Assembly (NCBI RefSeq): GCF_038096165.1
Contig: NZ_CP151076.1
Span: forward strand, 1,240,001-1,304,000
Direction of reading: 5' to 3'
Origin: Pseudomonas sp. G.S.17
GTDB taxonomy: Bacteria; Pseudomonadota; Gammaproteobacteria; Pseudomonadales; Pseudomonadaceae
DNA length: 64,000 bases
Part shown: in pieces, positions 32,373-47,070 of the stretch
Layout: every line of letters starts with the position of its first letter
Numbering within the stretch: position 1 is the first letter of the stretch
The notes under the pieces: model-generated
Database searches by the model: none
The model's input: the letters and a program-made list of their open reading frames with translations, nothing else
What the model was told of the DNA's origin: nothing
Position numbers and translations under genes: made by a program

Positions 32373-34583
32373 ATGAAAAAACATAACTGGAAAATAATAT
32401 GTGAAGACACTGCATACTACGTGGAGTTTTATCCAGATGACCCTGACTTTCCTGGACATGCCTATCCAACGCTGTTCATTGATGGGGTGGAGCGTGAGGC
32501 TCGACTGTTAGACGACCAGAAAACATTAAGAGTGTCCATTTCTGCTGCGGATATTGACCGAATAAAGGAGGTCATGACTCCTCGGTTGTTTTTTTCGTCG
32601 CTTCGAAATAAGTACGCCGCACGTAAAGTCTCATTTCAAACCAGGGTGTTTGATAAGCCTGCAGGCATGATGGCGCCTGATTCAATCTCCCCAGGAAAGT
32701 TTAATGTCATTCGCTATGACTATGATTATGGTGATGAAGCGCTGGCATTGCCCGATGCCATCGCTAACGTGGAATTTCGCGCCGCCGTGTATATGCCGGA
32801 AGATACCGTTGGCGCTCGTCCTGTTGTCATATTTTTACATGGGCGACACACAACATGTTATGGCGAAGGTGGTCTCCAAGGTACCTGGCCCTGCAGTATC
32901 GATTACCTTCCCATCCCCAGTCATGAAGGCTACAGCCTGGCGGCATCAAGTCTTGCCAGTCATGGCTATGTGGTTATTTCCCTGTCTGCCAATGGTATTT
33001 TTCCCATAGAGGCGGCCGGAGCTTTAAGTATCGGTGGCACGCTCCGTGGGCATTTGATTCTGGCGCACCTTGATTTGTTAGCCGAGGCGAACGCAGGCAA
33101 TCGAGCTGAGCTCGCTTTTCTGACCGGTAGACTGGACTTGCAGAATATTGGCCTCATGGGGCATTCGCGTGGCGGTGGGGGCATCGCGAGGGCGATTACG
33201 CTAAACAGGCTCTTCAACAAGGGCTATGGGATACAAGGCGCCTTGTTTCTAGGCAGCACTGCTCGGGAAGGAATAGCCATCCCCGATACGCACACAGCGG
33301 TTGTTCTTCCCTTTCTGGACGGCGACGTTCAAGGCTTAACGGGACAGGGGTTCTCTGATCTGTCTCGTTATGCATTTGACGATAACGTGCTGCGCAGTGT
33401 CGTCTTGATGCTGGGCGGCAATCATAACTATTTCAATCCGGTATGGTCGCCCGGATTTCCAGGCGGTTCGGATGACGCAGCCATGTGGGATGAGGTCCCG
33501 GTGACTCGCCTGACACAACCGGAACAGGAACTGCTGGGCTCCTTTTATATCGCGGGTTTTTTTCGTTTGACCCTGGGTGCAGAGCTACAGTATCTGCCGC
33601 TGTTCGATGGTTCTCTCGTGACTATACCGGTACTTCCAGAGGCACAGGTGCGCAGCTCTGCCCACTTTCCAGCATCAAGTATTTATATGATTCAAAGCTT
33701 TGAAACGATTTATTCAGGTGAAGCGTTGTCCATGCCGGGAAACTGGGATTGGAATATCAGGCAAGGAGTCGGTGAAATAGTGGACAAAGCTTCATTCAAT
33801 ATTTTCCGTTATACGCACAACACGTATCACAGCTTTTTAAATCTGAAAAGCGACACGCCGTCGACACCCGCTCAGCTTGAACTTTACCCTTGGCAGGGGA
33901 GCGAGCCGGTCGATATCTCGGGTTATACGCATTTAAGTTTCCACGTCACTCACCTCTTGGAGGAAAATTCTCAAGAAACCGTCGAGCTCTATATAACGTT
34001 GCAAGGGGGCGTATTCAACGTCAGTAGAAACCTTTCCGCCTTATGGCCTGTCCCGGAAATCAATCCCGGTGTTGGAACCGTGCTCAAGCAACAGATATCA
34101 GTACCGCTCAAGGAGTTTCGCATCGACATGTCGATGCCGGTTAACAGCCTGTCTTTCACGCTACCCGGAGGGGGAAATATTTACCTGTCGGATATTGCCT
34201 TCGTAAAGCCATCACTGGGAGAGACCGGTTCGATTCGCCTGCCCTTCGTCAGTATCGAAGACGTGCATATCGTGCCGACGGGGCTGGAGCAGGAGCTGGA
34301 GATTAACGTCACTTTATCCGAGGTGAGTGCGAACAGGATTTCTATGCGGATATATACGCCGATAAGGCACATGCTTCAGGGCATTATGCGTTTCGATGCG
34401 CCGCTGGTATTTGAATCAGGAGAGACATCTAAATCCGCCAGATTCCTCATACCCGCGGGAGGTTTCCAGGGGGACGGTTTAGGAGACGTTAATTTTATTT
34501 CCGTCATCGAGGCGCGGGCTCTGTCGAACGCCTTGTTTGACCGCGAGCGCGCATTGTTGACAACGCCCAGACCGGGCAAATAA
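32373..34583 (+). CDS. Large alpha/beta-hydrolase-fold protein of unknown role
   Basis: A 736-residue protein from ATG 32373 with an AGGAG site. No signal peptide is visible. Residues 1-100 form an unrecognised N-terminal region. Residues about 110-400 resemble an alpha/beta hydrolase: HG oxyanion motif H156-G157, nucleophile elbow GHSRGG with Ser265, likely acid in LDGD (Asp316 or Asp318) and His351 in GGNHNYF. The last 300 residues look beta-rich, as in sugar- or protein-binding modules. Base composition is more AT-rich than its neighbours, suggesting acquisition. It sits beside the tandem REPIN array. Esterase, lipase or peptidase are all possible. Substrate and location are unknown. Confidence 0.7.
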   Translation: MKKHNWKIICEDTAYYVEFYPDDPDFPGHAYPTLFIDGVEREARLLDDQKTLRVSISAADIDRIKEVMTPRLFFSSLRNKYAARKVSFQTRVFDKPAGMMAPDSISPGKFNVIRYDYDYGDEALALPDAIANVEFRAAVYMPEDTVGARPVVIFLHGRHTTCYGEGGLQGTWPCSIDYLPIPSHEGYSLAASSLASHGYVVISLSANGIFPIEAAGALSIGGTLRGHLILAHLDLLAEANAGNRAELAFLTGRLDLQNIGLMGHSRGGGGIARAITLNRLFNKGYGIQGALFLGSTAREGIAIPDTHTAVVLPFLDGDVQGLTGQGFSDLSRYAFDDNVLRSVVLMLGGNHNYFNPVWSPGFPGGSDDAAMWDEVPVTRLTQPEQELLGSFYIAGFFRLTLGAELQYLPLFDGSLVTIPVLPEAQVRSSAHFPASSIYMIQSFETIYSGEALSMPGNWDWNIRQGVGEIVDKASFNIFRYTHNTYHSFLNLKSDTPSTPAQLELYPWQGSEPVDISGYTHLSFHVTHLLEENSQETVELYITLQGGVFNVSRNLSALWPVPEINPGVGTVLKQQISVPLKEFRIDMSMPVNSLSFTLPGGGNIYLSDIAFVKPSLGETGSIRLPFVSIEDVHIVPTGLEQELEINVTLSEVSANRISMRIYTPIRHMLQGIMRFDAPLVFESGETSKSARFLIPAGGFQGDGLGDVNFISVIEARALSNALFDRERALLTTPRPGK

Positions 34584-34602
34584 TCAGCGAATTTTCAGCC
34601 GC

Positions 34603-35102
34603 GAGCCGGGTCAGGCAGATTGCGGTCGCCGGGCTGCCTTTTCGGGGACAAGTCCCCTCCTACAGATTTTGCGCAATCCGGTAGGACCGGACTTGTCCGG
34701 GAAGGCATTGGCGCAGGCAATGAAGCCGGGTCAGGCAGATTGAGGTCGCCGGGCTGCCTTTTCGGGGACAAGTCCCCTCCTACAGGTTTTGCGCAATCCG
34801 GTAGGACCGGACTTGTCCGGGAAGGCATTGGCGCAGGCAATGAAGCCGGGTCAGGCAGATTGAGGTCGCCGGGCTGCCTTTTCGGGGACAAGTCCCCTCC
34901 TACAGGTTTTGCGCAATCCGGTAGGACCGGACTGGTCCGGGAAGGCATTGGCGCAGGCAATGAAGCCGGGTCAGGCAGATTGAGGTCGCCGGGCTGCCTT
35001 TTCGGGGACAAGTCCCCTCCTACAGGTTTTGCGCAATCCGGTAGGACCGGACTTGTCCGGGAAGGCATTGACGCAGGCGATGAAGCCGTGTCAGGCAGAT
35101 TG
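34603..35102. repeat. Tandem array of four 120-bp REPIN units
   Basis: A 120-bp unit is repeated four times head to tail, with an additional 18-base partial unit at the edge. Each unit holds a CGGGGACAAGTCCCC REP half, a spacer, and a GTAGGACCGGACTTGTCCGG REP half. Copies differ at only a few positions (for example ACTTG to ACTGG in the third), so the expansion is recent. The apparent repeated peptide frames on both strands are by-products of the 120-bp (multiple-of-three) period. Confidence 0.95.
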
Positions 35103-35134
35103 AAGTTGGCGAGGCAGCGCCCGCGGGTTGATCG

Positions 35135-35485
35135 TCAGTTCAAAGCCGCCAATATCGCCTCTTCACTGAAGCCCCGAATGATCGTGCCATTCACATCGAT
35201 CAGCGGGATGCCGCGTCCGCCCAGGGCTTCATAGGCCTTGCGACCCTCCGGCGATTTCTCGATGTCGTATTCCTTGAAGGGAATGCCTTTGCTGTCGAGA
35301 AAACGTCGGGTCTGTTTGCAGTAGCCGCACCAGTCCGTGGCGTACAGCACGACGCGGGCCTGTGCCTGGCTTTGCGTGGCGACGGCAGGGGACGGAGTGA
35401 AGAAGTGCTCGATCTTGCCCCAGTTCTGGTAAGCCACCACGAACAGCATGATCAGCACGACTTTCTTCAGGGTGCGCAGCAACAT
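35135..35485 (-). CDS. Membrane-anchored glutaredoxin-family protein
   Basis: A 116-residue protein with one N-terminal hydrophobic segment (VVLIMLFVVAYQNW) and a glutaredoxin domain. The active site is CGYC (in DWCGYCKQ), with the cis-Pro in GRGIPLIDVNG and the GF segment near the end. The topology with the domain outside or inside the membrane is not certain. It ends near the REPIN array and starts 12 bp after the ndpA stop, so it is likely co-transcribed with ndpA. Confidence 0.88.
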   Translation of the reverse strand: MLLRTLKKVVLIMLFVVAYQNWGKIEHFFTPSPAVATQSQAQARVVLYATDWCGYCKQTRRFLDSKGIPFKEYDIEKSPEGRKAYEALGGRGIPLIDVNGTIIRGFSEEAILAALN

Positions 35486-35497
35486 CGCGTCAGGCCC

Positions 35498-36499
35498 TCA
35501 GCGGCGTTTGAGCTGATCGGTGAGCTGGGTCGGCAAGCCTTTGATGATCAAGGTGCCAGCCGCTTCGTCGTATTCGATCTTGTCGCCCAACAGGTGCGCT
35601 TCAAAACTGATCGACAAGCCTTCTGCGCGGCCGGTGAAGCGGCGGAACTGGTTGAGGGTGCGCTTATCCGCCGGGATCTCCGGCGACAGGCCGTAATCCT
35701 TGTTGCGGATGTGCTCGTAGAAGGCGCGCGGGCGCTCTTCGTCGATAAGCCCGGACAATTCTTCAAGGCCCATGGGCTCGCCCATCTTGCTCTGGCTGCT
35801 GGCGTAGTCCACCAGGGTCTTGGTTTTCTCCCGGGCGGATTCTTCCGGCAGGTCTTCGCTTTCCACGAAGTCACTGAACGCCTTGAGCAAGGTGCGGGTT
35901 TCGCCGGGGCCGTCGACGCCTTCCTGGCAGCCGATGAAGTCGCGGAAATACTCCGAAACCTTTTTGCCGTTCTTGCCCTTGATGAAAGAAATGTACTGCT
36001 TGGAGGACTTGTTGTTTTGCCACTCGGAAACGTTGACCCGTGCCGCGAGGTGCAGCTGGCCAAGATCCAGGTGCCGCGACGGGGTGACATCCAGCGCGTC
36101 GTTCACCGCCACGCCTTCGCTGTGGTGCAGCAGGGCGATGGCCAGGTAGTCAGTCATGCCTTGTTGATAGTGGGCGAACAACACATGACCGCCGACCGAC
36201 AGGTTCGACTCTTCCATCAGCTTTTGCAGATGCTCGACCGCCACACGACTGAACGCGGTGAAGTCCTTGCCGCCGTCGAAGTATTCCTTGAGCCAGCCGC
36301 TGAACGGATGTGCGCCGGACTCGGCATGGAAGAAGCCCCAGGCCTTGCCTTGTTTGGCGTTATAGCTTTCGTTGAGGTCGGCCAGCATGTTCTCGATGGC
36401 CTGGGACTCAGCGAGTTCGGAGTCGCGTGCGTGGAGGACTGCGGGCGTACCGTCAGGTTTTTTGTCGATCAAATGGACGATGCAATGACGGATCGGCAT
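35498..36499 (-). CDS. ndpA: NdpA/YejK, nucleoid-associated protein
   Basis: Nucleoid-associated protein of 333 residues (335 in E. coli YejK), from the conserved start [14 protein letters not shown] at 36499. Family blocks such as [21 protein letters not shown] and [13 protein letters not shown] are present. It binds DNA broadly, and its exact role is unclear. It diverges from hupN, another nucleoid protein gene, by 396 bp. Confidence 0.92.
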   Translation of the reverse strand: MPIRHCIVHLIDKKPDGTPAVLHARDSELAESQAIENMLADLNESYNAKQGKAWGFFHAESGAHPFSGWLKEYFDGGKDFTAFSRVAVEHLQKLMEESNLSVGGHVLFAHYQQGMTDYLAIALLHHSEGVAVNDALDVTPSRHLDLGQLHLAARVNVSEWQNNKSSKQYISFIKGKNGKKVSEYFRDFIGCQEGVDGPGETRTLLKAFSDFVESEDLPEESAREKTKTLVDYASSQSKMGEPMGLEELSGLIDEERPRAFYEHIRNKDYGLSPEIPADKRTLNQFRRFTGRAEGLSISFEAHLLGDKIEYDEAAGTLIIKGLPTQLTDQLKRR

Positions 36500-36895
36500 G
36501 GGCTTCTCGGCTGTGTGTGAGCTCGAGCGGGGTGGCTCGATTTGACGGCGGCCAGTGTAACGCACCAAAGACATGAACACCGCTGCACCCCGTGGTTTTA
36601 GCTCCGATCAGGCTCAAACCCCCGTTTTTTTGAGTTGAAACACTTTAATCCTGTCCAAACGGGTAGGTTAGTGCGGATATTTACGCGGCTCTGTGCTAGT
36701 TTTGCGCGGTCTTGCGCACTACAGCGCGCTAAGCACCGCAGTTTGTGTGTGATTGAGCCGAACCAAAGCCCGGTTTCAGTATCTACATTTCGCGATTAAT
36801 CGTGGCTGCTACTGGAGGGCCAGGTTCATTGCCTGGCCCCAGGCCGACACCGCATCCTGCAATCCAAATGAATTTGATAGGGAAGGAACACCACC
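36500..36895 (+). promoter_or_regulatory. ndpA-hupN divergent promoter region
   Basis: A 396-bp gap between two nucleoid-protein genes, without a coding frame of its own. It is expected to carry both promoters. A hairpin at 36817-36839 (GGGCCAGG/CCTGGCCC, 7-nt loop) lies in the hupN leader. Confidence 0.5.
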
Positions 36896-37177
36896 ATGGC
36901 TCTGACTAAAGACCAATTGATCGCCGATATCGCTGAAGCTATCGACGCGCCAAAAACCACCGCGCGTAATGCTCTTGAGCAATTGGGCCAAATTGTTGCC
37001 GATCAACTGGAAAACGGCGTTGAAATCACTCTGCCGGGCATCGGCAAATTGAAAGTGGCAGAGCGTCCAGCTCGCACTGGCCGCAACCCTTCGACTGGCG
37101 CTGCCATCGAAATCGCTGCAAAGAAAGTCATCAAGTTCGTACCAGCTAAAGTGCTGAGCGACTCGATCAACAAGTAA
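36896..37177 (+). CDS. hupN: HU-family DNA-binding protein (HupN type)
   Basis: Small basic DNA-bending protein of 93 residues. The HU fold is clear, with the beta-arm signature around GRNPSTGAAIEIAAKKV and Pro at the intercalating tip. It has a longer N-terminus (MALTKDQLIADIAEAID) than HupA/B, as in Pseudomonas HupN-type subunits. A GGAAGGAA ribosome site precedes the start, and a terminator follows. The symbol is inferred from sequence and from its place beside ndpA and rlmF. Confidence 0.9.
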   Translation: MALTKDQLIADIAEAIDAPKTTARNALEQLGQIVADQLENGVEITLPGIGKLKVAERPARTGRNPSTGAAIEIAAKKVIKFVPAKVLSDSINK

Positions 37178-37194
37178 GCCCACGCTTACTGTTG

Positions 37195-37232
37195 AAAAAG
37201 CCGTGCTCCGGTCAACCGGGCACGGCTTTTTT
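37195..37232 (+). terminator. Rho-independent terminator after hupN
   Basis: Stem AAAAAGCCGTGC/GCACGGCTTTTT with an inner CCGG-TCAA-CCGG hairpin, ending in a T-run. Confidence 0.9.
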
Positions 37233-37244
37233 GTGGGCGTTGTT

Positions 37245-37345
37245 TGTAGGACCGGCTTTAGCCGGGAGGGCGACTGCTCGGGAAATCGGGATACCGGGAC
37301 ATTTGTGCGTGATCCGACAGTCTCCCGGCTAAAGCCGGTCCTACG
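37245..37345. repeat. REPIN, GTAGGACCGGCTTTAGCCGG type
   Basis: Inverted arms at 37245-37270 and 37321-37345 lie between the hupN terminator and rlmF. Confidence 0.92.
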
Positions 37346-37353
37346 GTTCGGGG

Positions 37354-38379
37354 TTATTTATCCAGAACCCAACGCTCCTGACGCCAGGCTTCTTGCTGTG
37401 CCTTGTCGAGGAAGGTCCAGGCCACGAAGCGGCTTTGTTTTTGCCCCTGGCCCATCTCGATGACGCGGCTTTCGGCAACGCCGGCTTTTTTCAGGGTGCT
37501 TTGAATCAGTGGCAGGTTCGAGGCCTTGGACACCAGGGTGCTGAACCAGAACACTTGTTTGGGCAAGCGCGTGCTTTCGTTGATCATCTGGGTCACGAAG
37601 CCGATTTCGCCGCCTTCACACCATAGCTCCTGGGATTGTCCGCCAAAATTCAATACCGGCAATTTGCGCTTGGGATCAGCTTTGCCCAGGGCGCGCCATT
37701 TGCGCTCGCTGCCGCGCTGTGCTTCGTCGATGGACGAGTGGAACGGCGGGTTGCACATGCAGACGTCGAAGCGTTCGTCGCTCTTCAACAAATCCAGCAG
37801 GATCTGCTTGCGATTGGCTTGCAAGCGCAAAGTGATGACTTTGCTCAGGCTGTTGGATTTGACGATGGCGGTGGCCGCTGCAATTGCGGTCGGATCGATA
37901 TCCGAACCGAGAAACTGCCAGCCATAATCGCTGTGACCGATCAGCGGATAAACGCAGTTGGCGCCCATGCCGATGTCCAGCGCCTTGATCGATGCGCCAC
38001 GCGGGATCACACCTTCGTTGCGCTCGGCCAGCAAGTCGGCGAGGAAGTGCAGATAGTCCGCACGGCCCGGAATCGGCGGGCACAGGTAGTCGGCCGGGAT
38101 ATCCCAGTGCGCCACGCCGTAGAACGACTTGAGCAGCGCACGGTTGAACACGCGCACAGCGGAAGGGTTGGCAAAGTCGATGCTTTCCTTGCCATACGGA
38201 TTGATGATCACGAATTCAGCCAGCTCGGGGCTGCTTTTGATCAACTTGGGAAAGTCGTAGCGGCCCTGATGGCGGTTGCGCGGGTGCAGCGTGGCCTTTT
38301 CTTTCGGCTCGACGGGTTTTGCCGGAGCTTGATGGGCAGGAGTTTTACGCGGAGAGGAGGGTTTGCTCGGGGTCGTCAT
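37354..38379 (-). CDS. rlmF: RlmF, 23S rRNA (adenine-N6)-methyltransferase
   Basis: SAM-dependent methyltransferase modifying adenine 1618 of 23S rRNA. It has 341 residues. A basic, Pro-rich N-terminus precedes the domain, with the SAM-binding region [16 protein letters not shown] and catalytic NPPF motif ([10 protein letters not shown]). The conserved [12 protein letters not shown] segment follows. It is a single gene divergent from the protease-like gene. Confidence 0.93.
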   Translation of the reverse strand: MTTPSKPSSPRKTPAHQAPAKPVEPKEKATLHPRNRHQGRYDFPKLIKSSPELAEFVIINPYGKESIDFANPSAVRVFNRALLKSFYGVAHWDIPADYLCPPIPGRADYLHFLADLLAERNEGVIPRGASIKALDIGMGANCVYPLIGHSDYGWQFLGSDIDPTAIAAATAIVKSNSLSKVITLRLQANRKQILLDLLKSDERFDVCMCNPPFHSSIDEAQRGSERKWRALGKADPKRKLPVLNFGGQSQELWCEGGEIGFVTQMINESTRLPKQVFWFSTLVSKASNLPLIQSTLKKAGVAESRVIEMGQGQKQSRFVAWTFLDKAQQEAWRQERWVLDK

Positions 38380-38526
38380 TGATCTGTCGATTCAGGAGAG
38401 GCATTAGCGCGAGGGCAGCATTGTCCCACATCCCGTGGGGTACCTGTCATTTCTACCAGCTAGACGGGGTGTATTTCCTGTGATTGGATGATTGGCGTAA
38501 GTATACGAACAGGGAGCAATACTGCT

Positions 38527-40038
38527 ATGAAAGCATCTTTCTTTTTGATCTTCCTTCTATCTGAGATGTATATGACTGCGGCCATTGCGGTTGCGGAACA
38601 AACCATCGATGATCCTTTTATGCCAACGGTTTCGGCGGGGTCAGCACATTATAAGAAACTGGAATATCCAGCCCGTGAGGATTACGATTTCTACAGGGCA
38701 ATTGGTTTGCTGCGGGGCATCTGCACTTCGTCATTTATCAAGACCAGTGATGATCCTTCCGCGCCAGCGTATCTGTTATCTGCCGGGCATTGCGTGCAAG
38801 AACTTGATGAGCTGGCTGATAACAGTGTTGTGATAGATAAGCCCGTGGAGTTCAGTGTCGCATTCAATAACTTTGTTGATACGCAGGGCGATAGAATCTG
38901 GGTCAATATCGACCAGATCGCCTATTCCACCATGAAGGGCATGGATATCTCACTATTGAGAACGAATAAAACGATCGGTGAGTTGCAAGCCCTTAATCTT
39001 CAAGCGTTCACGCTGAGCAGGCGCGTCCCCGTCAACGGTGAAGGGACTGTTGTGGCTGGTATGCCTAATGCGACTCCGCTGATGATTGATCGGTGTCCAA
39101 TCACTGAGCGTGTTGATCTTCTGGAGGGCATCTTTCATTTCAATGATTTCCTGGAGGAGACCTGTGTGCTCATTGGGGGGATGTCGGGAGGACCATCGTT
39201 CAGCGCCGCAGCAGATGGGCAGCCTACGGAGCTCGTGGCTGTATCGAGCACGGCCGCAGATGAACGTATCTGGCTGGGAACCCCTTGCCACATCAATAAA
39301 CCTTGTGTCGGCAGGCCAGAAGGATTCGTTCAGGCTCAAAGCCATTCCTACATCGTCCCTGTAGCGGGAATACAAGACTGTTTTGACAATAAGGGACTGT
39401 TTCAATTGAGTCATGCGGGCTGTCCGCTGCCGACGCCAACGGGGCTGATCATCGAGAATCATCCCGACGAAATAACCGGTGCCAGTGCCGCGAGTGAAAA
39501 TCAGACCTGGAATTTCACGCCGCAGCATCCATCGGGCGGGTTGAAAGTGAAGATGATTGACGTCAGGGGGCCGTCAGATACATGCAAGTCCATGACGGGC
39601 TATACGCCGGTGGTGTTACCCGGCTTTGATCCGCGACTTGAACAAATACCTGTGCATAAGGAAGGTATCTATCAATACTGTTTGCTTCCTGCTGACAGTC
39701 CCACCGCAACTGCTGCCGATGTAATTATGGTCAAGGTCGATAATACACCGTCAGCGCTTCAGCCTGATGTAAGAGTTCTCGCGGGTACTGACAATGCGAT
39801 AAGAATATTCTACTCCTATATTCTTAATGAGAACTCCAGCTTTTACTCTGCGTACGGTCCGCTTGATAATTTTGTTTGTCCGGTAGTGGGTTCGGACAGT
39901 TATGAAGTTATTGCGGAAATGACCTTTATTGACGTGCCTTATCCTCGAGTCAAAGTCTGCAGTTATCTCGAAGACCCAGCGTTAAACAAGGGCGTGCTTT
40001 ATGAGCTTGACTATCCGCCAGAAGGCGCGAAAAAGTGA
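38527..40038 (+). CDS. Secreted trypsin-like serine protease with C-terminal extension
   Basis: A 503-residue exported protein from ATG 38527 (GGGAG upstream), with signal peptide cleavage near residue 23 (AIAVA/EQT). The chymotrypsin-fold domain has the whole triad: His88 in LLSAGHC, Asp140 in GMDISLL and Ser220 in GGMSGGP. A Cys pair flanks the His as in trypsins. The last 200 residues (from about 310) form an additional, probably beta-rich domain of unknown family with further Cys residues. Composition is AT-richer than its neighbours, and the gene is alone between rlmF and valS, suggesting acquisition. Substrate unknown. Confidence 0.82.
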   Translation: MKASFFLIFLLSEMYMTAAIAVAEQTIDDPFMPTVSAGSAHYKKLEYPAREDYDFYRAIGLLRGICTSSFIKTSDDPSAPAYLLSAGHCVQELDELADNSVVIDKPVEFSVAFNNFVDTQGDRIWVNIDQIAYSTMKGMDISLLRTNKTIGELQALNLQAFTLSRRVPVNGEGTVVAGMPNATPLMIDRCPITERVDLLEGIFHFNDFLEETCVLIGGMSGGPSFSAAADGQPTELVAVSSTAADERIWLGTPCHINKPCVGRPEGFVQAQSHSYIVPVAGIQDCFDNKGLFQLSHAGCPLPTPTGLIIENHPDEITGASAASENQTWNFTPQHPSGGLKVKMIDVRGPSDTCKSMTGYTPVVLPGFDPRLEQIPVHKEGIYQYCLLPADSPTATAADVIMVKVDNTPSALQPDVRVLAGTDNAIRIFYSYILNENSSFYSAYGPLDNFVCPVVGSDSYEVIAEMTFIDVPYPRVKVCSYLEDPALNKGVLYELDYPPEGAKK

Positions 40039-40097
40039 GGGGTGAGGTAGATAATAATGTGTAAAATCGCGCGCCCCGGATAGGGGCGAGCAAGATA

Positions 40098-40132
40098 TAC
40101 AGCTACCCGATAGTTGAGATCGGGTAGCTGTA
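40098..40132. terminator. 14-bp hairpin between convergent protease and valS genes
   Basis: Perfect stem TACAGCTACCCGAT with its complement and a 7-nt loop, in the 100-bp gap between convergent genes. There is no strong T-run on either side, so termination is plausible but not certain. Confidence 0.65.
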
Positions 40133-40138
40133 CTGCGT

Positions 40139-42985
<2,847 letters not shown>

Positions 42986-43086
42986 GCGCGGCGGGAACCT
43001 AATTGGCATTAATTCAGGAAAGCCGGCAAGTATAACGGGGATGAACGGCTGGGCGTAGAGCGGGGCGATCAAACGGGACAATTTGT

Positions 43087-43178
43087 CGTAGGACCGGCTT
43101 TAGCCGGGAGGGTGCCGGGACTGAGCAGGGAAGTGTTCAGGACGCATTGGCCTCTCCCGGCTAAAGCCGGTCCTACGG
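43087..43178. repeat. REPIN, GTAGGACCGGCTTTAGCCGG type
   Basis: Inverted arms at 43087-43112 and 43151-43178 lie between valS and the small gene upstream. Confidence 0.92.
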
Positions 43179-43188
43179 GGCAGCGGTG

Positions 43189-43632
43189 TTAATTCTGCTG
43201 CTGACTGAGCAAGCGCTCCATCCTCGCTTCAAGGCGACGTTTGATTTCGGTTTCGATGTGCGGGGCGAAGTCGTCGATGACGTCTTGCATGATCAATTGC
43301 GCGGCAGCTCGTAGTTCGGTTTCCAGATGCAGCAGCGCATCCGGATTGGCTGCTGGTTTCGGCGACGCTTGTGCCTGAACCGGTTCGGCCTGATGAGCAG
43401 GCGGTTGCGGTGTCAGGACCGGGATATCGGCTTCGTCGGTGTCGAAGTCCAGATCATGGTTCAACGCCGGTTTGGCGCCCACCACATCGAACAGCAACGG
43501 AATCTGGGTTTCGCTTTTGACCGTGTCGGTTAGCAGCGGCGGTTGCAGAGAGTCATCGCCGAGCAGTTGCCGGATCGACTCAAGGTCATCCAGCAGGTTG
43601 GCGGAGTCTTTCAGGGGTTTCAAAGTATCCAT
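43189..43632 (-). CDS. Small acidic protein linked to holC (unknown function)
   Basis: A 147-residue protein from ATG 43632 (MDTLKPLKDSANLLDDLESIRQLLG). The N-terminal half is acidic (LDFDTDEADIPVL), the middle is Pro/Ala-rich and probably disordered, and the C-terminal 50 residues are helical and amphipathic (LETELRAAAQLIMQDVIDDFAPHIETEIKRRLEARMERLL). No known catalytic motif. It starts 7 bp after the holC stop, which suggests a link with the DNA polymerase III chi subunit. Its function is not known to me. Confidence 0.82.
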   Translation of the reverse strand: MDTLKPLKDSANLLDDLESIRQLLGDDSLQPPLLTDTVKSETQIPLLFDVVGAKPALNHDLDFDTDEADIPVLTPQPPAHQAEPVQAQASPKPAANPDALLHLETELRAAAQLIMQDVIDDFAPHIETEIKRRLEARMERLLSQQQN

Positions 43633-43639
43633 CGTATGC

Positions 43640-44068
43640 TCAAAGACGCTGTAGCCGGTGATATTGCAGAGGATAGCCGTGTTCACGATAGAAACGGAAA
43701 CTCTCTCGTGCGGCCAGACGAATTGCCGGGTCTTCGACGACGATTTCCGCGACGCGGGCGAACCGTTTGAAGAACTCGGGGATGCGCAAATCAAGGTTGA
43801 CCAGCAAATCCTGATGTTGCCCAGGGTCGTCCCCCAGGCCCAGAACCACGGGCGAGAGCTGATCGTCTTCGGCGGCGCTATGGGGCAGAAAAGCTTCGCC
43901 CTTGAAGCGCCAGAGTCGCGCGTCGAGGTCGTCACGTTGCGCGGCATCGCTGCAATGCAGGTACACGCGGTGGCCGAGACGCCAGGCTTTTTCGGTCAGT
44001 TTGCAGGCAAAGTCCAGACGAGCCGAAGGTTCGGCGCTGGGAAGAATATAGAAGTCGACTTGGGTCAT
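43640..44068 (-). CDS. holC: HolC, DNA polymerase III chi subunit
   Basis: Clamp-loader accessory subunit that binds SSB. It has 142 residues beginning MTQVDFYILPSAEPSARLDFACKLTEKAW, the conserved chi start, with VYLHCSDAAQRDDLDARLW. It lies 60 bp after pepA (on the minus strand) and 7 bp before the small acidic gene. Confidence 0.95.
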   Translation of the reverse strand: MTQVDFYILPSAEPSARLDFACKLTEKAWRLGHRVYLHCSDAAQRDDLDARLWRFKGEAFLPHSAAEDDQLSPVVLGLGDDPGQHQDLLVNLDLRIPEFFKRFARVAEIVVEDPAIRLAARESFRFYREHGYPLQYHRLQRL

Positions 44069-44087
44069 GGAGAAGTCCGGTACGCAA

Positions 44088-44115
44088 AATGTGCCTGCCC
44101 GAAGGCAGGCACATT
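44088..44115 (-). terminator. pepA-holC hairpin with TTCG tetraloop
   Basis: Perfect 12-bp stem AATGTGCCTGCC with TTCG loop on the minus strand, followed by TTTGCG. It could be a partial terminator or RNA-stability element between pepA and holC. Confidence 0.7.
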
Positions 44116-44127
44116 CATGCAGGCCAG

Positions 44128-47062
<2,935 letters not shown>

Positions 47063-47070
<8 letters not shown>

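Noticed and set aside
34603..35102. CRISPR array
   Set aside because: The repeats are 120 bp with no unique spacers and contain REP palindromes. No cas genes are present.
34595..35234. Repetitive open frames on both strands with repeated peptide units
   Set aside because: The frames arise because the 120-bp repeat length is a multiple of three. The sequence is REP DNA and no family or ribosome site supports a protein.
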